Shown here piece by piece: positions 9,632 to 19,409 of a stretch of DNA of 64,000 nt. Made by a program: the position numbers and the translations under genes. The DNA lies in NCBI RefSeq assembly GCF_018417595.1, contig NZ_CP070982.1, forward strand, positions 2,133,501 through 2,197,500, given 5' to 3'. The notes below the pieces were generated by a model, which had not been told where the DNA came from, did no database searches, and saw nothing but the letters and a program-made list of their open reading frames with translations. The number at the start of each line of letters is the position of its first letter. Within the stretch, counting starts at the first letter, position 1. The stretch is from Pseudomonas entomophila (lineage in GTDB: Bacteria; Pseudomonadota; Gammaproteobacteria; Pseudomonadales; Pseudomonadaceae).

Positions 9632-10654
9632 ATGGCAACCATCAAAGATGTCGCGGCACTGGCGGGTATCTCCTACACCACCGTGTCCCATGTACTGAAC
9701 AAGACCCGCCCGGTCAGCGAGCCCGTGCGGCTCAAGGTCGAGGCGGCGATCGCCGAGCTCGACTACGTGCCCAGCGCCGTGGCCCGCTCGCTCAAGGCCC
9801 GCAGCACCGCCACCATTGGGTTGCTGGTGCCCAACAGCGTCAACCCGTACTTCGCCGAGCTGGCCCGGGGTATCGAGGACGCCTGCGAGCGCAATGGCTA
9901 CTGCGTGATCCTGTGCAACTCCGACGACAACCCGCAGAAGCAGCGCAGCTACCTGCGCGTGCTGCTGGAAAAGCGCATCGACGGCTTGATCGTCGCCTCG
10001 GTGGGCGAAGACCAGGACCTGCTCGACAGCCTCGGCGGCGTGCGCACGCCCATGGTCATCGTCGACCGCGCCCTGGACGGCGTGGCCGCCGACCTGGTGC
10101 GCATCGACCACGAGCACGGCGCCTACCTGGCCACCCGCCACCTGCTGGAGCTGGGCCATCGCGAGATCGCCACCATCGCCGGCCCCGCCGACACCGGCGT
10201 GAGCCAGCTGCGCCTGGCGGGCTTTCGCCGCGCCATGGACGAAGCCGGCGTCAAAGTGGCCAAGGGGCATGTGCTGCACAGCGACTTCACCAGCCCGGGT
10301 GGCCATGCGGCGGCGGCGCGGTTGCTCGACGGCGAGCGCCCCACGGCGATCTTCGCCGCCAACGACATGATCGGCTTCGGCGTGCTGCGCGCCGCCGCCG
10401 AGCGCAACATCGACGTGCCGGGCGAGCTGTCGGTGATCGGCTTCGACGATATCGAGCTCAGCCGCTACGTGTACCCGGCGCTGACCACGGTCGGCCAGTC
10501 GATCCGCGAGCTCGGCGAAAGCGCCGCGGGCCTGCTGCTGTCGCGCATCGGCGCGCGCCAGCACGAGGGCGCCGAGCAGCGCATCGTCGCCCCGCGCATT
10601 GTCCTGCGCGAATCCACCGGGCCGCGCCCGGACCTGTTCAACGATTACCGTTAA
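9632..10654 (+). CDS. rbsR: LacI-family repressor of the ribose operon
   Basis: Transcriptional regulator, 340 residues. The N-terminal helix-turn-helix ('TIKDVAALAGISYTTVSHVL', residues 3-22) and hinge helix with 'SAVARSLK' are classical LacI/GalR. The C-terminal domain is the periplasmic-binding-protein-like effector domain ('FDDIELSRYVYPALTTV'). It lies inside the operon it probably represses, so its own level should rise with induction. The palindrome at 5971-5984 is the likely operator. In E. coli rbsR is last in the operon; here it precedes rbsK, an arrangement I recall from pseudomonads. Confidence 0.93.
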   Translation: MATIKDVAALAGISYTTVSHVLNKTRPVSEPVRLKVEAAIAELDYVPSAVARSLKARSTATIGLLVPNSVNPYFAELARGIEDACERNGYCVILCNSDDNPQKQRSYLRVLLEKRIDGLIVASVGEDQDLLDSLGGVRTPMVIVDRALDGVAADLVRIDHEHGAYLATRHLLELGHREIATIAGPADTGVSQLRLAGFRRAMDEAGVKVAKGHVLHSDFTSPGGHAAAARLLDGERPTAIFAANDMIGFGVLRAAAERNIDVPGELSVIGFDDIELSRYVYPALTTVGQSIRELGESAAGLLLSRIGARQHEGAEQRIVAPRIVLRESTGPRPDLFNDYR

Positions 10655-10663
10655 GGAATACCC

Positions 10664-11572
10664 ATGGATGCCAAGGTGGTAGTGGTCGGCAGCCTCAACA
10701 TGGACCTGGTGGCCCGCGCCCAGCGCCTGCCCCGAGGGGGCGAGACCCTGGCCGGCGAGAGTTTCTTCACCGCCCCCGGTGGCAAGGGCGCCAACCAGGC
10801 CGTGGCCGTGGCCCGGCTGGGCGCCAGCGTGGCGATGGTCGGCAATGTGGGTGACGACGCCTACGGCCAGCAGCTGCGCCAGGCCCTGCAGACCGAGGGC
10901 GTCGATTGCCAGGGCGTGAGCGTGTGCGAGGGCGTGTCCAGCGGCGTGGCGCTGATCGTGGTGGACGCCGCCAGCCAGAACGCCATCGTCATCATCCCGG
11001 GCGGCAACGGCCTGCTCGGGCCTGAGTCGGTGCGCCGCTTCGACACCCTGCTGCAACAGGCCGAAGTGATCATCTGCCAGCTGGAAGTGCCCAGCGCCAC
11101 CGTGGCCTGGACCCTGGCCCGTGGTCGCGAGCTGGGCAAGACGGTGATCCTCAACCCGGCGCCGGCCAGCGGCCCGCTGCCGTCGGAGTGGTTCGCCCAT
11201 ATCGACTACCTGGTCCCCAACGAGAGCGAGGCCGAGGCCCTGGCCGGCGTGCCGGTCAGCGACCAGGACAGCGCCCGTCGCGCCGCCGAGCGCCTGCGCC
11301 AGCTGGGGGCGGGCAAGGTGATCGTCACCCTGGGCGCCGACGGCGCGCTGCTGGTCGATGCTGCCGGCAGTCGGCACTTCCCGGCGCCTCGTGTGCAGCC
11401 AGTGGACACCACGGCGGCGGGCGACACCTTCGTCGGTGGCTTTGCCGCAGGCCTGGCGCGCGGCTTGTTGGAAGAGGAGGCGATCGTCTTTGGTCAGCGT
11501 GCCGCCGCGTTGTCGGTGACCCGTGCCGGCGCGCAGCCATCGATACCCTACCTGAAGGAGTTGGCGCCATGA
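10664..11572 (+). CDS. rbsK: Ribokinase
   Basis: PfkB-family kinase making D-ribose 5-phosphate from ribose and ATP, 302 residues. Signatures are the N-terminal '[11 protein letters not shown]', '[16 protein letters not shown]' (PfkB signature 1) and '[18 protein letters not shown]' (signature 2, carrying the catalytic Asp). The product enters the pentose phosphate pathway. An 8-base AAGGAA-containing gap separates it from rbsR, and the stop overlaps the rbsD start (ATGA). Confidence 0.95.
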   Translation: MDAKVVVVGSLNMDLVARAQRLPRGGETLAGESFFTAPGGKGANQAVAVARLGASVAMVGNVGDDAYGQQLRQALQTEGVDCQGVSVCEGVSSGVALIVVDAASQNAIVIIPGGNGLLGPESVRRFDTLLQQAEVIICQLEVPSATVAWTLARGRELGKTVILNPAPASGPLPSEWFAHIDYLVPNESEAEALAGVPVSDQDSARRAAERLRQLGAGKVIVTLGADGALLVDAAGSRHFPAPRVQPVDTTAAGDTFVGGFAAGLARGLLEEEAIVFGQRAAALSVTRAGAQPSIPYLKELAP

Positions 11573-11973
11573 AAAAGACGCCGCTGTTGAATATCGCCCT
11601 GTCGCGGACCATCGCCGGCCTGGGGCATGGCGACATCCTGGTGATTGGCGATGCCGGTTTGCCGGTGCCGCCCGGCGTGGAGCTTATCGACCTGGCGCTG
11701 ACCCCTGGCATCCCGGACTTCGCCAGCGTGCTGCGCGTGGTGTTGAGCGAGATGCAGGTGGAGCGGCATGTGCTGGCCGAGGAAATGTTCCAGGCCGCGC
11801 CGCTGGGCCTGATCGAGGTTGAACAGCTGCATGCCCGTGGCGAGATCGGCCAGCGGGAAGTGATGAACCATGCCGATTTCAAGGCGCTGTGCCGGCAGGC
11901 GCGGGCCGTGGTTCGTACCGGTGAGTGCCGCCCCTACAGCAATATCGCGCTGGTGGCTGGCGTTACCTTCTGA
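11569..11973 (+). CDS. rbsD: D-ribose pyranase
   Basis: Cytosolic mutarotase converting beta-ribopyranose to the furanose form used by ribokinase, 134 residues. Family features are '[20 protein letters not shown]', 'IGDAGLPVP' and the C-terminal '[19 protein letters not shown]'. The catalytic His of the N-terminal 'GLGHGD' is present. The start ATG overlaps the rbsK stop. In E. coli rbsD is the first gene of the operon; here it is last. Confidence 0.95.
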   Translation: MKKTPLLNIALSRTIAGLGHGDILVIGDAGLPVPPGVELIDLALTPGIPDFASVLRVVLSEMQVERHVLAEEMFQAAPLGLIEVEQLHARGEIGQREVMNHADFKALCRQARAVVRTGECRPYSNIALVAGVTF

Positions 11974-11998
11974 GATCGAATGCGAGGGCTGCGCCCTC

Positions 11999-12086
11999 GA
12001 TCGCGGCACAAGGCCGCTCCTGCAGGGGCGATGCGATTCCTGTAGGCGCGGCCTTGTGCCGCGAAAGGGCCGCAAAGCGGCCCCTG
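11999..12086. repeat. REP-like inverted pair after rbsD
   Basis: Inverted arms 'atcgcggcacaaggccgctcc' and 'aggcgcggccttgtgccgcg' are followed by a second small stem (gggccgcaaagcggccc). It probably marks the end of the rbs transcript or protects it. Confidence 0.75.
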
Positions 12087-12118
12087 TTGAAACCATCCCT
12101 AGCAACAAGGAGTGCTGA

Positions 12119-13129
12119 ATGTCCCTCAAACGCCTGCTCCAAGGAGCCGTCCTCATGTCCGCGCTAGCCGCCACCGCCCTGCAGGCCGCCCCCCGCGACC
12201 TGATCATCGACACCGACCCCGGCGCCGACGACGTGGTGGCACTGCTGTTGGCCATGGCGTCCCCCGAAGAGCTGAAGATCCGCGCCATCACCACCGTCGC
12301 AGGCAACGTGCGCCTGGAAAAAACCTCGCGCAACGCCCGCCTGGCCCGTGAGTGGGGTGGTCGCGAAGAAATTCCGGTGTACGCCGGGGCAGGGCGCCCG
12401 CTGGTGCGCACGCCCATCTACGCCGCCAACGTCCACGGCGAGGAAGGCCTCACCGGCGTGCAGGTCCACGAACCGAAAAAGCCCCTGGCCAAGGGCAACG
12501 CCGTGCAGTACCTGATCGACACCCTGAGCGCCGCCGAGCCCCACAGCATCACCATCGCCATGCTCGGCCCGCAGACCAACCTGGCCCTGGCGCTGATCCA
12601 GAAGCCCGAGATCGTCAACGGCATCAAGGAAGTGGTGGTGATGGGCGGGGCTCATTTCAACGGCGGCAATATCACCCCGGCCGCCGAGTTCAACCTGTTC
12701 GCCGACCCTCACGCTGCCGAAGTGGTGCTGGCCAGCGGCGTCAAGCTCACCTACCTGCCGCTGGACGTCACCCACAAGGTGCTCACCAGCGACGCGCGTC
12801 TCAAGCAACTGGCTGCGGTGAACAACCATGCCAGCAAGCTGGTGGTGGACATCCTCGACGCCTACATCAAGTACGACATGGACACCTACGGCATCCCCGG
12901 CGGCCCGGTGCACGATGCCAGCGTCATTGCCTACCTGCTCAAGCCCGACCTGTTCAAGGGCCGCCAGGTGTACCTGGCCGTCGACAGCCGTGAAGGCCCG
13001 ACCTTCGGCCAGACCGTCGCCGACTGGTACGGCGTGCTCAAGCGGCCGGCCAATGTGATGTGGGTGAAGGAGGGCGATGCCCAGGGCTTCTTCGACCTGC
13101 TCAGCGCACGGCTGGCTCGATTGAAATAG
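12119..13129 (+). CDS. Secreted inosine-uridine-type nucleoside hydrolase
   Basis: Ca-dependent N-ribohydrolase splitting ribonucleosides into ribose and base, 336 residues. The metal-binding 'IIDTDPGADDVVALLLA' at residues 29-45 is diagnostic of the IunH/RihA-C family. Further motifs are 'TVAGNV', 'MGGAHFNGGNITPAAEFN' and the late 'HDASVIAYLL' with the catalytic-region His. Unlike the E. coli Rih enzymes it has a signal peptide ('MSALAATALQAA'), so hydrolysis probably happens in the periplasm. Its place directly downstream of the rbs operon suggests that released ribose feeds RbsBAC. AAGGAG precedes the ATG. Confidence 0.9.
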   Translation: MSLKRLLQGAVLMSALAATALQAAPRDLIIDTDPGADDVVALLLAMASPEELKIRAITTVAGNVRLEKTSRNARLAREWGGREEIPVYAGAGRPLVRTPIYAANVHGEEGLTGVQVHEPKKPLAKGNAVQYLIDTLSAAEPHSITIAMLGPQTNLALALIQKPEIVNGIKEVVVMGGAHFNGGNITPAAEFNLFADPHAAEVVLASGVKLTYLPLDVTHKVLTSDARLKQLAAVNNHASKLVVDILDAYIKYDMDTYGIPGGPVHDASVIAYLLKPDLFKGRQVYLAVDSREGPTFGQTVADWYGVLKRPANVMWVKEGDAQGFFDLLSARLARLK

Positions 13130-13313
13130 CCCCCTGCGGCGCGTGGTGTTCGAGCACTTGCTCGATGAAGCTGCGCGCCGCCTCGCCGCCCAGGTCGCGT
13201 ACCAGCAGGTCGATGGCGATCAGGACCAGTTCCTCAGGTGTGCCCGGGCTGTAGGCGCTCTGGCCTTCGTCCCACTTGACCTTGATGTCGGCATCGATGC
13301 TGTGGCTGCTCAT
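13101..13313 (-). CDS. Hypothetical protein, 70 residues
   Basis: Acidic small protein (MSSHSIDADIKVKWDEGQ...) with a helical C-terminal half. I recognise no domain. It is likely real because its amino-acid make-up is that of a folded soluble protein and it fills the gap behind the hydrolase gene on the opposite strand. Its last 29 bases overlap the 3' end of that gene tail to tail. The ribosome-binding site is weak. Function unknown. Confidence 0.55.
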   Translation of the reverse strand: MSSHSIDADIKVKWDEGQSAYSPGTPEELVLIAIDLLVRDLGGEAARSFIEQVLEHHAPQGAISIEPAVR

Positions 13314-13601
13314 GGGGCGGTTCTCATGGTGGCCTGGGTGATAGGTCGAATACCGCGTCCTGGCGTTCGAAGGGGAGGCGTGTCGCGCTCCACTTCTTGC
13401 AGTTAATCATGCCTTTGCGTCAAGCGGCCTGCGACTTAGGTATAAGCGGCGCATCTGGCCGAACCTACGGTTTGATGCAAAATCCAGTCACGATTGCCCT
13501 TCGCGTCAAATGGCGAGTTCGGGCAGAATCGTGCAGTTTTGCAACAAACATTCCGCGGTACTGTCGGATAAGGCAGTACCCAGATCGATCTAGGAGGATT
13601 C

Positions 13602-13922
13602 ATGTTCCGTACCCGCGCTTCCCTGGCGACCCTGCTGCTGGCCACTGTAATGGCAGGTTGCAGCACTGGCGGCTCCTCGGGCGGCGGCAGCGCCCCGAGC
13701 GCCCCGGTCGGCAACGACGGCCGCTGCGAGGCCAGCGGCGCTGACTTCGCTGTCGGCAAGCAAGCCACTCCAGCGCTGCTGGATCAGGCGCGCAAGGCCA
13801 GCGGTTCGCAGATGGCGCGCGTCCTCACCCCGCACGACGTGATCACCCTGGAATACCGCTCCGAGCGGCTGAACCTGAATGTCGACGAAAAGGGCGTGGT
13901 AACCCGCGTCAACTGCGGCTGA
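13602..13922 (+). CDS. Lipoprotein, I78-family peptidase inhibitor
   Basis: Lipoprotein of 106 residues with signal peptide and lipobox 'VMAGC' (Cys20) followed by a Gly/Ser linker. The C-terminal domain resembles I78 serine-peptidase inhibitors: 'CEASGADFAVGKQATPALLD', the central 'ARKASGSQMARVL', and the terminal 'RLNLNVDEKGVVTRVNCG' with its closing Cys. It probably guards the periplasm against elastase- or subtilisin-like proteases, by family. A strong AGGAGG precedes the ATG. The leader 13450-13600 holds nothing I can name. Confidence 0.82.
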   Translation: MFRTRASLATLLLATVMAGCSTGGSSGGGSAPSAPVGNDGRCEASGADFAVGKQATPALLDQARKASGSQMARVLTPHDVITLEYRSERLNLNVDEKGVVTRVNCG

Positions 13923-13951
13923 CCTGAGGCCCGGCGCTACCTCTGTTACCT

Positions 13952-14040
13952 CTGTAGGAGCGGCTTCAGCCGCGATCACCCGCAACGCGGGTGCCATTCG
14001 CACTGTATCGCCTGCATCGCGGCTGAAGCCGCTCCTACAG
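13952..14040. repeat. REP pair
   Basis: Inverted REP units ('tgtaggagcggcttcagccg' and complement) enclose a small inner stem (cacccgcaacgcgggtg), the same architecture as at 6969-7057. Confidence 0.85.
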
Positions 14041-14080
14041 ACAGAGGGCCGTTTCGCAAAAAACCGAAACGCGCCCCATA

Positions 14081-14112
14081 AAAAAACCCGCCACAAGTGG
14101 CGGGTTTTTTTA
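14081..14112. terminator. Bidirectional terminator
   Basis: Stem CCCGCCAC/GTGGCGGG with a 2-base loop, preceded by an A run and followed by a T run. It can end both the I78 gene and the converging cold-shock gene. Confidence 0.88.
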
Positions 14113-14124
14113 CAGCTATCCGAA

Positions 14125-14337
14125 TTACTCCGGACGAACCTGTGCAGCCTGCATGCCCTTCTGGCCTTTCTCGGCAACGAAGGAAACAGCCTGGCCTTCT
14201 TTCAGGCTCTTGAAGCCGTCGGATTCGATGGCCTTGAAGTGTACGAACAGGTCGTCGCCGCCGCCTGCTGGGGTGATGAAGCCGTAGCCTTTTTCATCAT
14301 TGAACCATTTGACGGTGCCGTTTTGGCGATTGGACAT
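14125..14337 (-). CDS. Cold-shock protein, CspA family
   Basis: Seventy-residue OB-fold single-stranded RNA/DNA-binding protein. RNP1 'KGYGFI' and RNP2 'DLFVHF' are both intact, and '[16 protein letters not shown]' starts the fold. The C-terminus '[13 protein letters not shown]' is typical of Pseudomonas CapB/CspD-type proteins; I cannot say which paralogue it is. The start is the ATG at 14337 (MSNRQNG); an upstream in-frame ATG at 14358 would put seven odd residues before the conserved start. The long AT-containing 5' leader fits the RNA-level control usual for csp genes. Confidence 0.93.
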   Translation of the reverse strand: MSNRQNGTVKWFNDEKGYGFITPAGGGDDLFVHFKAIESDGFKSLKEGQAVSFVAEKGQKGMQAAQVRPE

Positions 14338-14498
14338 GAGGTGAATCTCCAGAAACATGATTTTTATCGAAGTGCGATGTTGCCGAGGCTACAGGTGCAC
14401 CGGCGACATCATAGTCCATTTCTGCGCATCTAGCGCCTTTTACCTTCGCAGGATGTTGATCTGGCGCAAAAGATGCGCCGAATCGTCCCGCGACCCCT

Positions 14499-14801
14499 CT
14501 ATTTCGACTTGCAGGCTGCCTGCACGGCCATCTGGGCCTCCTGCATCAGCTTGGCATCCACGCCGTCCTGGCTGTCGAGGTCCTCGATCTCCTTGTCGTT
14601 GAAATTCTTTTTGATGGTTTGGGCGCCGCACTCGCAGTGCTTCTTCGCCTTTGCCGTGTCCAGGCCCCGGCCCATGGCCACTTGCTGGCATTGGGTCATG
14701 TAGGCCGCTTCCTTGCCTGCTGGGAAATTGCCTGCATGGGCGGCCAGAGGCAGCAGCAGGGTACTCGCGGCGCAGGCAGCCAGAAGGGACTGAAGTCGCA
14801 T
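14499..14801 (-). CDS. Hypothetical periplasmic protein
   Basis: One-hundred-residue protein with signal peptide ('LLLPLAAHAG') and three cysteines in the mature part ('QCQQVAMG', 'HCECGAQTI') plus a late one ('AACKSK'), suggesting a small disulfide-linked helical protein. I recognise no family. AAGGAG stands at the proper distance from the ATG at 14801. Function unknown. Confidence 0.7.
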   Translation of the reverse strand: MRLQSLLAACAASTLLLPLAAHAGNFPAGKEAAYMTQCQQVAMGRGLDTAKAKKHCECGAQTIKKNFNDKEIEDLDSQDGVDAKLMQEAQMAVQAACKSK

Positions 14802-15135
14802 AACCAGACACTCCTTAGGTTAAGGTCTCATCAAGAGTAGGTTGCTTCAGAAGGTCTGATAGAAAATTTTCCGTACAAGTTCACCCCAAGGCCGTAATTT
14901 CCAAATATTTCTGCTTTCCGGTGCAACCTGCGTGCTAGCATGCTCGGCTTGCGGCTCGCCACTGGCGGCTTGCAACTTTTACCTTCCAGTCACTCTGGTT
15001 CGTCCCTGGCAGACCGAACAGGTCTCTGCCACTGTGAGGCAGGCTTTCCCCCGGGAAAGGCAGGGCGGATCTTGTACTGGCTCATCCCAACCCACGTGAC
15101 CTTTGGTAGGGGTCACCACTAGGAGAGGAGGCGCC
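14802..15135 (+). other. Leader region of thrS
   Basis: The 334 bases hold no credible gene. They contain several short GC-rich inverted segments (for example around 15015-15060, ccctggcag...ctgccactg) that could form leader structures ahead of thrS. The strong ribosome-binding site AGGAGAGGAG at 15121-15130 closes the region. Confidence 0.4.
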
Positions 15136-17058
15136 ATGCCCGTTATTACTCTTCCCGATGGCAGTCAACGCACGTTCGACCAGCCGGTATCCGTAGCCGA
15201 AGTCGCCGCCTCGATCGGTGCAGGCCTGGCCAAGGCGACGCTCGCCGGCAAGGTCGACGGCAAACTCGTCGATGCCTGCGACAAGATCGACCACGACGCC
15301 ACCCTGCAGATCATCACCCCCAAAGATGAAGAGGGACTGGAGATCATCCGTCACTCGTGCGCCCACCTGATCGGCCACGCGGTGAAACAGCTGTACCCGA
15401 CCGCCAAGATGGTGATCGGCCCGGTGATCGACGAAGGCTTCTACTACGACATCGCCTACGAGCGTCCCTTCACCCCGGACGACCTCGCCGCCATCGAAAA
15501 GCGCATGCAGCAGCTGATCGACACGGACTACGACGTCGTCAAGAAGATGACCCCGCGCGCCGAAGTCATCGACGTGTTCACCAGCCGTGGCGAGGACTAC
15601 AAGCTGCGCCTGGTCGAGGACATGCCGGATGAACAGGCCATGGGCCTGTACTACCACGAAGAATACGTCGACATGTGCCGCGGCCCGCACGTGCCGAACA
15701 CCCGTTTCCTCAAAGCGTTCAAGCTGACCAAGCTGAGCGGCGCCTACTGGCGCGGCGATGCCAAGAACGAGCAGCTGCAACGCGTGTACGGCACCGCCTG
15801 GGCCGACAAGAAGCAGCTGGCCGCCTACATCCAGCGCATCGAAGAAGCCGAAAAACGCGACCACCGCAAGATCGGCAAGCAGCTCGACCTGTTCCACCTG
15901 CAGGAAGAAGCGCCTGGCATGGTGTTCTGGCACGCCAACGGCTGGACCGTGTACCAGGTGCTCGAGCAGTACATGCGCCAGGTCCAGCGTGAAAACGGCT
16001 ATCAAGAGATCAAGACCCCGCAGGTCGTCGACCGCATCCTCTGGGAGCGTTCCGGCCACTGGTCCAACTACGCCGAGAACATGTTCACCACTTCGTCGGA
16101 AAACCGCGACTACGCGGTAAAACCGATGAACTGCCCGTGCCACGTGCAGGTGTTCAACCAGGGCCTCAAATCCTACCGCGACCTGCCGCTGCGCCTGGCC
16201 GAGTTCGGTGCCTGCCACCGCAACGAGCCGTCCGGCGCCCTGCACGGCATCATGCGCGTGCGTGGCTTCGTACAGGACGACGCGCACATCTTCTGCACCG
16301 AAGACCAGGTGAAGAAGGAAGCCGCCGACTTCATCAAGCTCACGCTCGATGTGTATAAGGACTTCGGCTTCACCGACGTCGCCATGAAGCTCTCGACCCG
16401 CCCCGCCAAGCGCGTGGGCTCCGAAGAGCTGTGGGACCGCGCCGAAGGCGCGCTGGCCGACGCCCTGAACGAGTCGGGCCTGGAGTGGGAATACCAGCCG
16501 GGCGAGGGCGCGTTCTACGGCCCGAAGATCGAGTTCACCCTGCGCGACTGCCTCGGCCGTAACTGGCAGTGCGGCACCCTGCAGTACGACCCGAACCTGC
16601 CGGAGCGCCTGGACGCCAGCTACATCGCCGAAGACAACAGCCGCGTGCGCCCGGTGATGCTGCACCGCGCCATCCTCGGCTCGTTCGAACGCTTCATCGG
16701 CATGCTGATCGAGCACTATGCCGGTGTGTTCCCGGCCTGGCTCGCCCCGACCCAAGCCGTGATCATGAACATCACCGACAAGCAGGCCGATTTCGCCCTC
16801 GAGGTGGAAAAAGCCCTGAACGGTAGCGGATTCCGTGCCAAGTCGGACTTGAGAAATGAGAAGATCGGCTTTAAAATCCGCGAGCATACGTTGCTGCGTG
16901 TCCCTTACCTTTTGGTTATAGGGGATCGCGAAGTCGAAACGCAAACCGTCGCTGTGCGCACCCGCGAAGGCGCAGACCTGGGCTCGATGCCCGTCGCGCA
17001 GTTCGCTGAGCTGCTGTCGCAAGCGGTTTCCCGGCGTGGTCGCCAAGAATCGGAGTAA
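15136..17058 (+). CDS. thrS: Threonyl-tRNA synthetase
   Basis: Class II synthetase charging tRNA-Thr, 640 residues, full length. Domains in order: TGS (about 1-62), the editing domain with the zinc-type '[14 protein letters not shown]' motif (about 73-86) and '[13 protein letters not shown]', the catalytic core with '[10 protein letters not shown]' (Zn ligand Cys), '[17 protein letters not shown]' (motif 2) and '[20 protein letters not shown]' (motif 3), and the anticodon domain. The ATG at 15136 follows AGGAGAGGAG; an in-frame start at 15103 is rejected. The stop TAA shares a base with an ATG of infC. Confidence 0.97.
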
Positions 17059-17063
17059 TGACT

Positions 17064-17609
17064 ATTAAGCGTGAAATGAGAAACGATAAACGAACTGCAC
17101 CGAAAGCCCCGATCAACGAGAATATCTCGGCACGCGAGGTTCGGTTAATTGGTGCTGACGGCGAGCAGATTGGCATCGTCTCGATTGATGAAGCGCTGCG
17201 TATCGCTGATGAAGCGAAGCTGGATCTGGTGGAAATCTCTGCAGACGCGCAACCGCCCGTCTGCAAGGTGATGGACTACGGCAAGCACCTCTTCGAGAAG
17301 AAGAAGCAGGCCAACGAAGCCAAGAAGAACCAGAAGCAGATCCAGATCAAAGAAATCAAGTTTCGTCCAGGGACGGAAGAAGGGGATTACCAGGTAAAAC
17401 TACGCAACCTGGTACGTTTCCTTAGCGATGGGGACAAGGCCAAGATCTCTCTGAGATTCCGCGGCCGTGAGATGGCCCACCAGGAGCTGGGCATGGAGCT
17501 GTTGAAGCGGGTCGAAACCGACCTCGCCGACTACGGCACCGTTGAGCAGCATCCGAAGATGGAAGGACGCCAGCTTATGATGGTCATCGCCCCCAAAAAG
17601 AAGAAGTAA
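17064..17609 (+). CDS. infC: Translation initiation factor IF-3, probable ATT start
   Basis: IF-3 binds the 30S subunit and checks start-codon pairing. Both domains are complete ('[15 protein letters not shown]...' and '[19 protein letters not shown]' onward), ending in PKKKK. Two starts are possible: ATG at 17058, overlapping the thrS stop, or ATT at 17064. GGAG at 17052-17055 lies only 2 bases from the ATG but 8 from the ATT, and infC is known in other bacteria for an AUU start that IF-3 itself discriminates against, giving autoregulation. I therefore favour ATT, giving 181 residues. The choice is inference from spacing. Confidence 0.93.
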   Translation: MKREMRNDKRTAPKAPINENISAREVRLIGADGEQIGIVSIDEALRIADEAKLDLVEISADAQPPVCKVMDYGKHLFEKKKQANEAKKNQKQIQIKEIKFRPGTEEGDYQVKLRNLVRFLSDGDKAKISLRFRGREMAHQELGMELLKRVETDLADYGTVEQHPKMEGRQLMMVIAPKKKK

Positions 17610-17670
17610 TCTCCCGGGCACGGCAGGCCTGATGATTATTGTGTAATTTTATCGAATGCGGAGTTCCAAC

Positions 17671-17865
17671 ATGCCAAAAATGAAAACCAAGAGCGGTGCT
17701 GCGAAGCGTTTCCTGAAAACCGCTTCCGGCTTCAAGCACAAGCACGCTTTCAAGAGCCACATCCTGACCAAAATGTCGACCAAGCGTAAGCGTCAACTGC
17801 GCGGTGCCAGCCTGCTGCACCCGTCTGACGTTGCAAAAGTCGAGCGCATGCTGCGCGTACGTTAA
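17671..17865 (+). CDS. rpmI: 50S ribosomal protein L35
   Basis: Sixty-four residues, highly basic: '[20 protein letters not shown]' and '[10 protein letters not shown]' are the L35 signatures. The ATG at 17671 follows GGAG. It lies between infC and rplT as in most gamma-proteobacteria. Confidence 0.97.
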   Translation: MPKMKTKSGAAKRFLKTASGFKHKHAFKSHILTKMSTKRKRQLRGASLLHPSDVAKVERMLRVR

Positions 17866-17893
17866 TTTCGGTCAAAGATAGAGGAAGTTACTC

Positions 17894-18250
17894 ATGGCTC
17901 GTGTAAAGCGTGGCGTCATCGCTCGTAAGCGTCACAAGAAAATTCTGAAACTGGCTAAAGGCTACTACGGTGCACGCTCGCGCGTATTCCGCGTTGCCAA
18001 GCAGGCGGTCATCAAGGCAGGCCAATACGCCTACCGCGACCGTCGCCAGAAGAAGCGTCAGTTCCGCGCACTGTGGATCGCTCGTATCAACGCCGGTGCC
18101 CGCACCAACGGTCTGTCGTACAGCCGTCTGATTGCTGGCCTGAAAAAGGCGTCGATCGAAATCGACCGTAAGGTTCTGGCCGATCTGGCAGTGAACGAAA
18201 AAGCGGCGTTTGCTGCGATTGTCGAGAAGGCTAAAGCCGTACTGGCTTAA
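17894..18250 (+). CDS. rplT: 50S ribosomal protein L20
   Basis: L20 of 118 residues: the basic N-terminal extension '[20 protein letters not shown]' is followed by the globular domain '[20 protein letters not shown]'. It is needed for 50S assembly. In E. coli L20 represses its own rpmI-rplT message; a similar loop is plausible here but I cannot see the pseudoknot with confidence. GAGGAAG precedes the ATG. Confidence 0.97.
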   Translation: MARVKRGVIARKRHKKILKLAKGYYGARSRVFRVAKQAVIKAGQYAYRDRRQKKRQFRALWIARINAGARTNGLSYSRLIAGLKKASIEIDRKVLADLAVNEKAAFAAIVEKAKAVLA

Positions 18251-18309
18251 GTACCCACGACAATCATCCGGCGGCGCCTGCGCCGTCGGGTGTAAAACGT
18301 CATCGGATA

Positions 18310-19378
<1,069 letters not shown>

Positions 19379-19409
19379 GCCCAATCGACGCAACTTTCAG
19401 GAGAACAGC

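Noticed and set aside
15082..17046. A 654-codon open frame on the minus strand opposite thrS
   Set aside because: It is the antisense shadow of a highly conserved synthetase gene, a common artefact in high-GC DNA; composition is Val/Leu/Gly/His-rich and no family fits.
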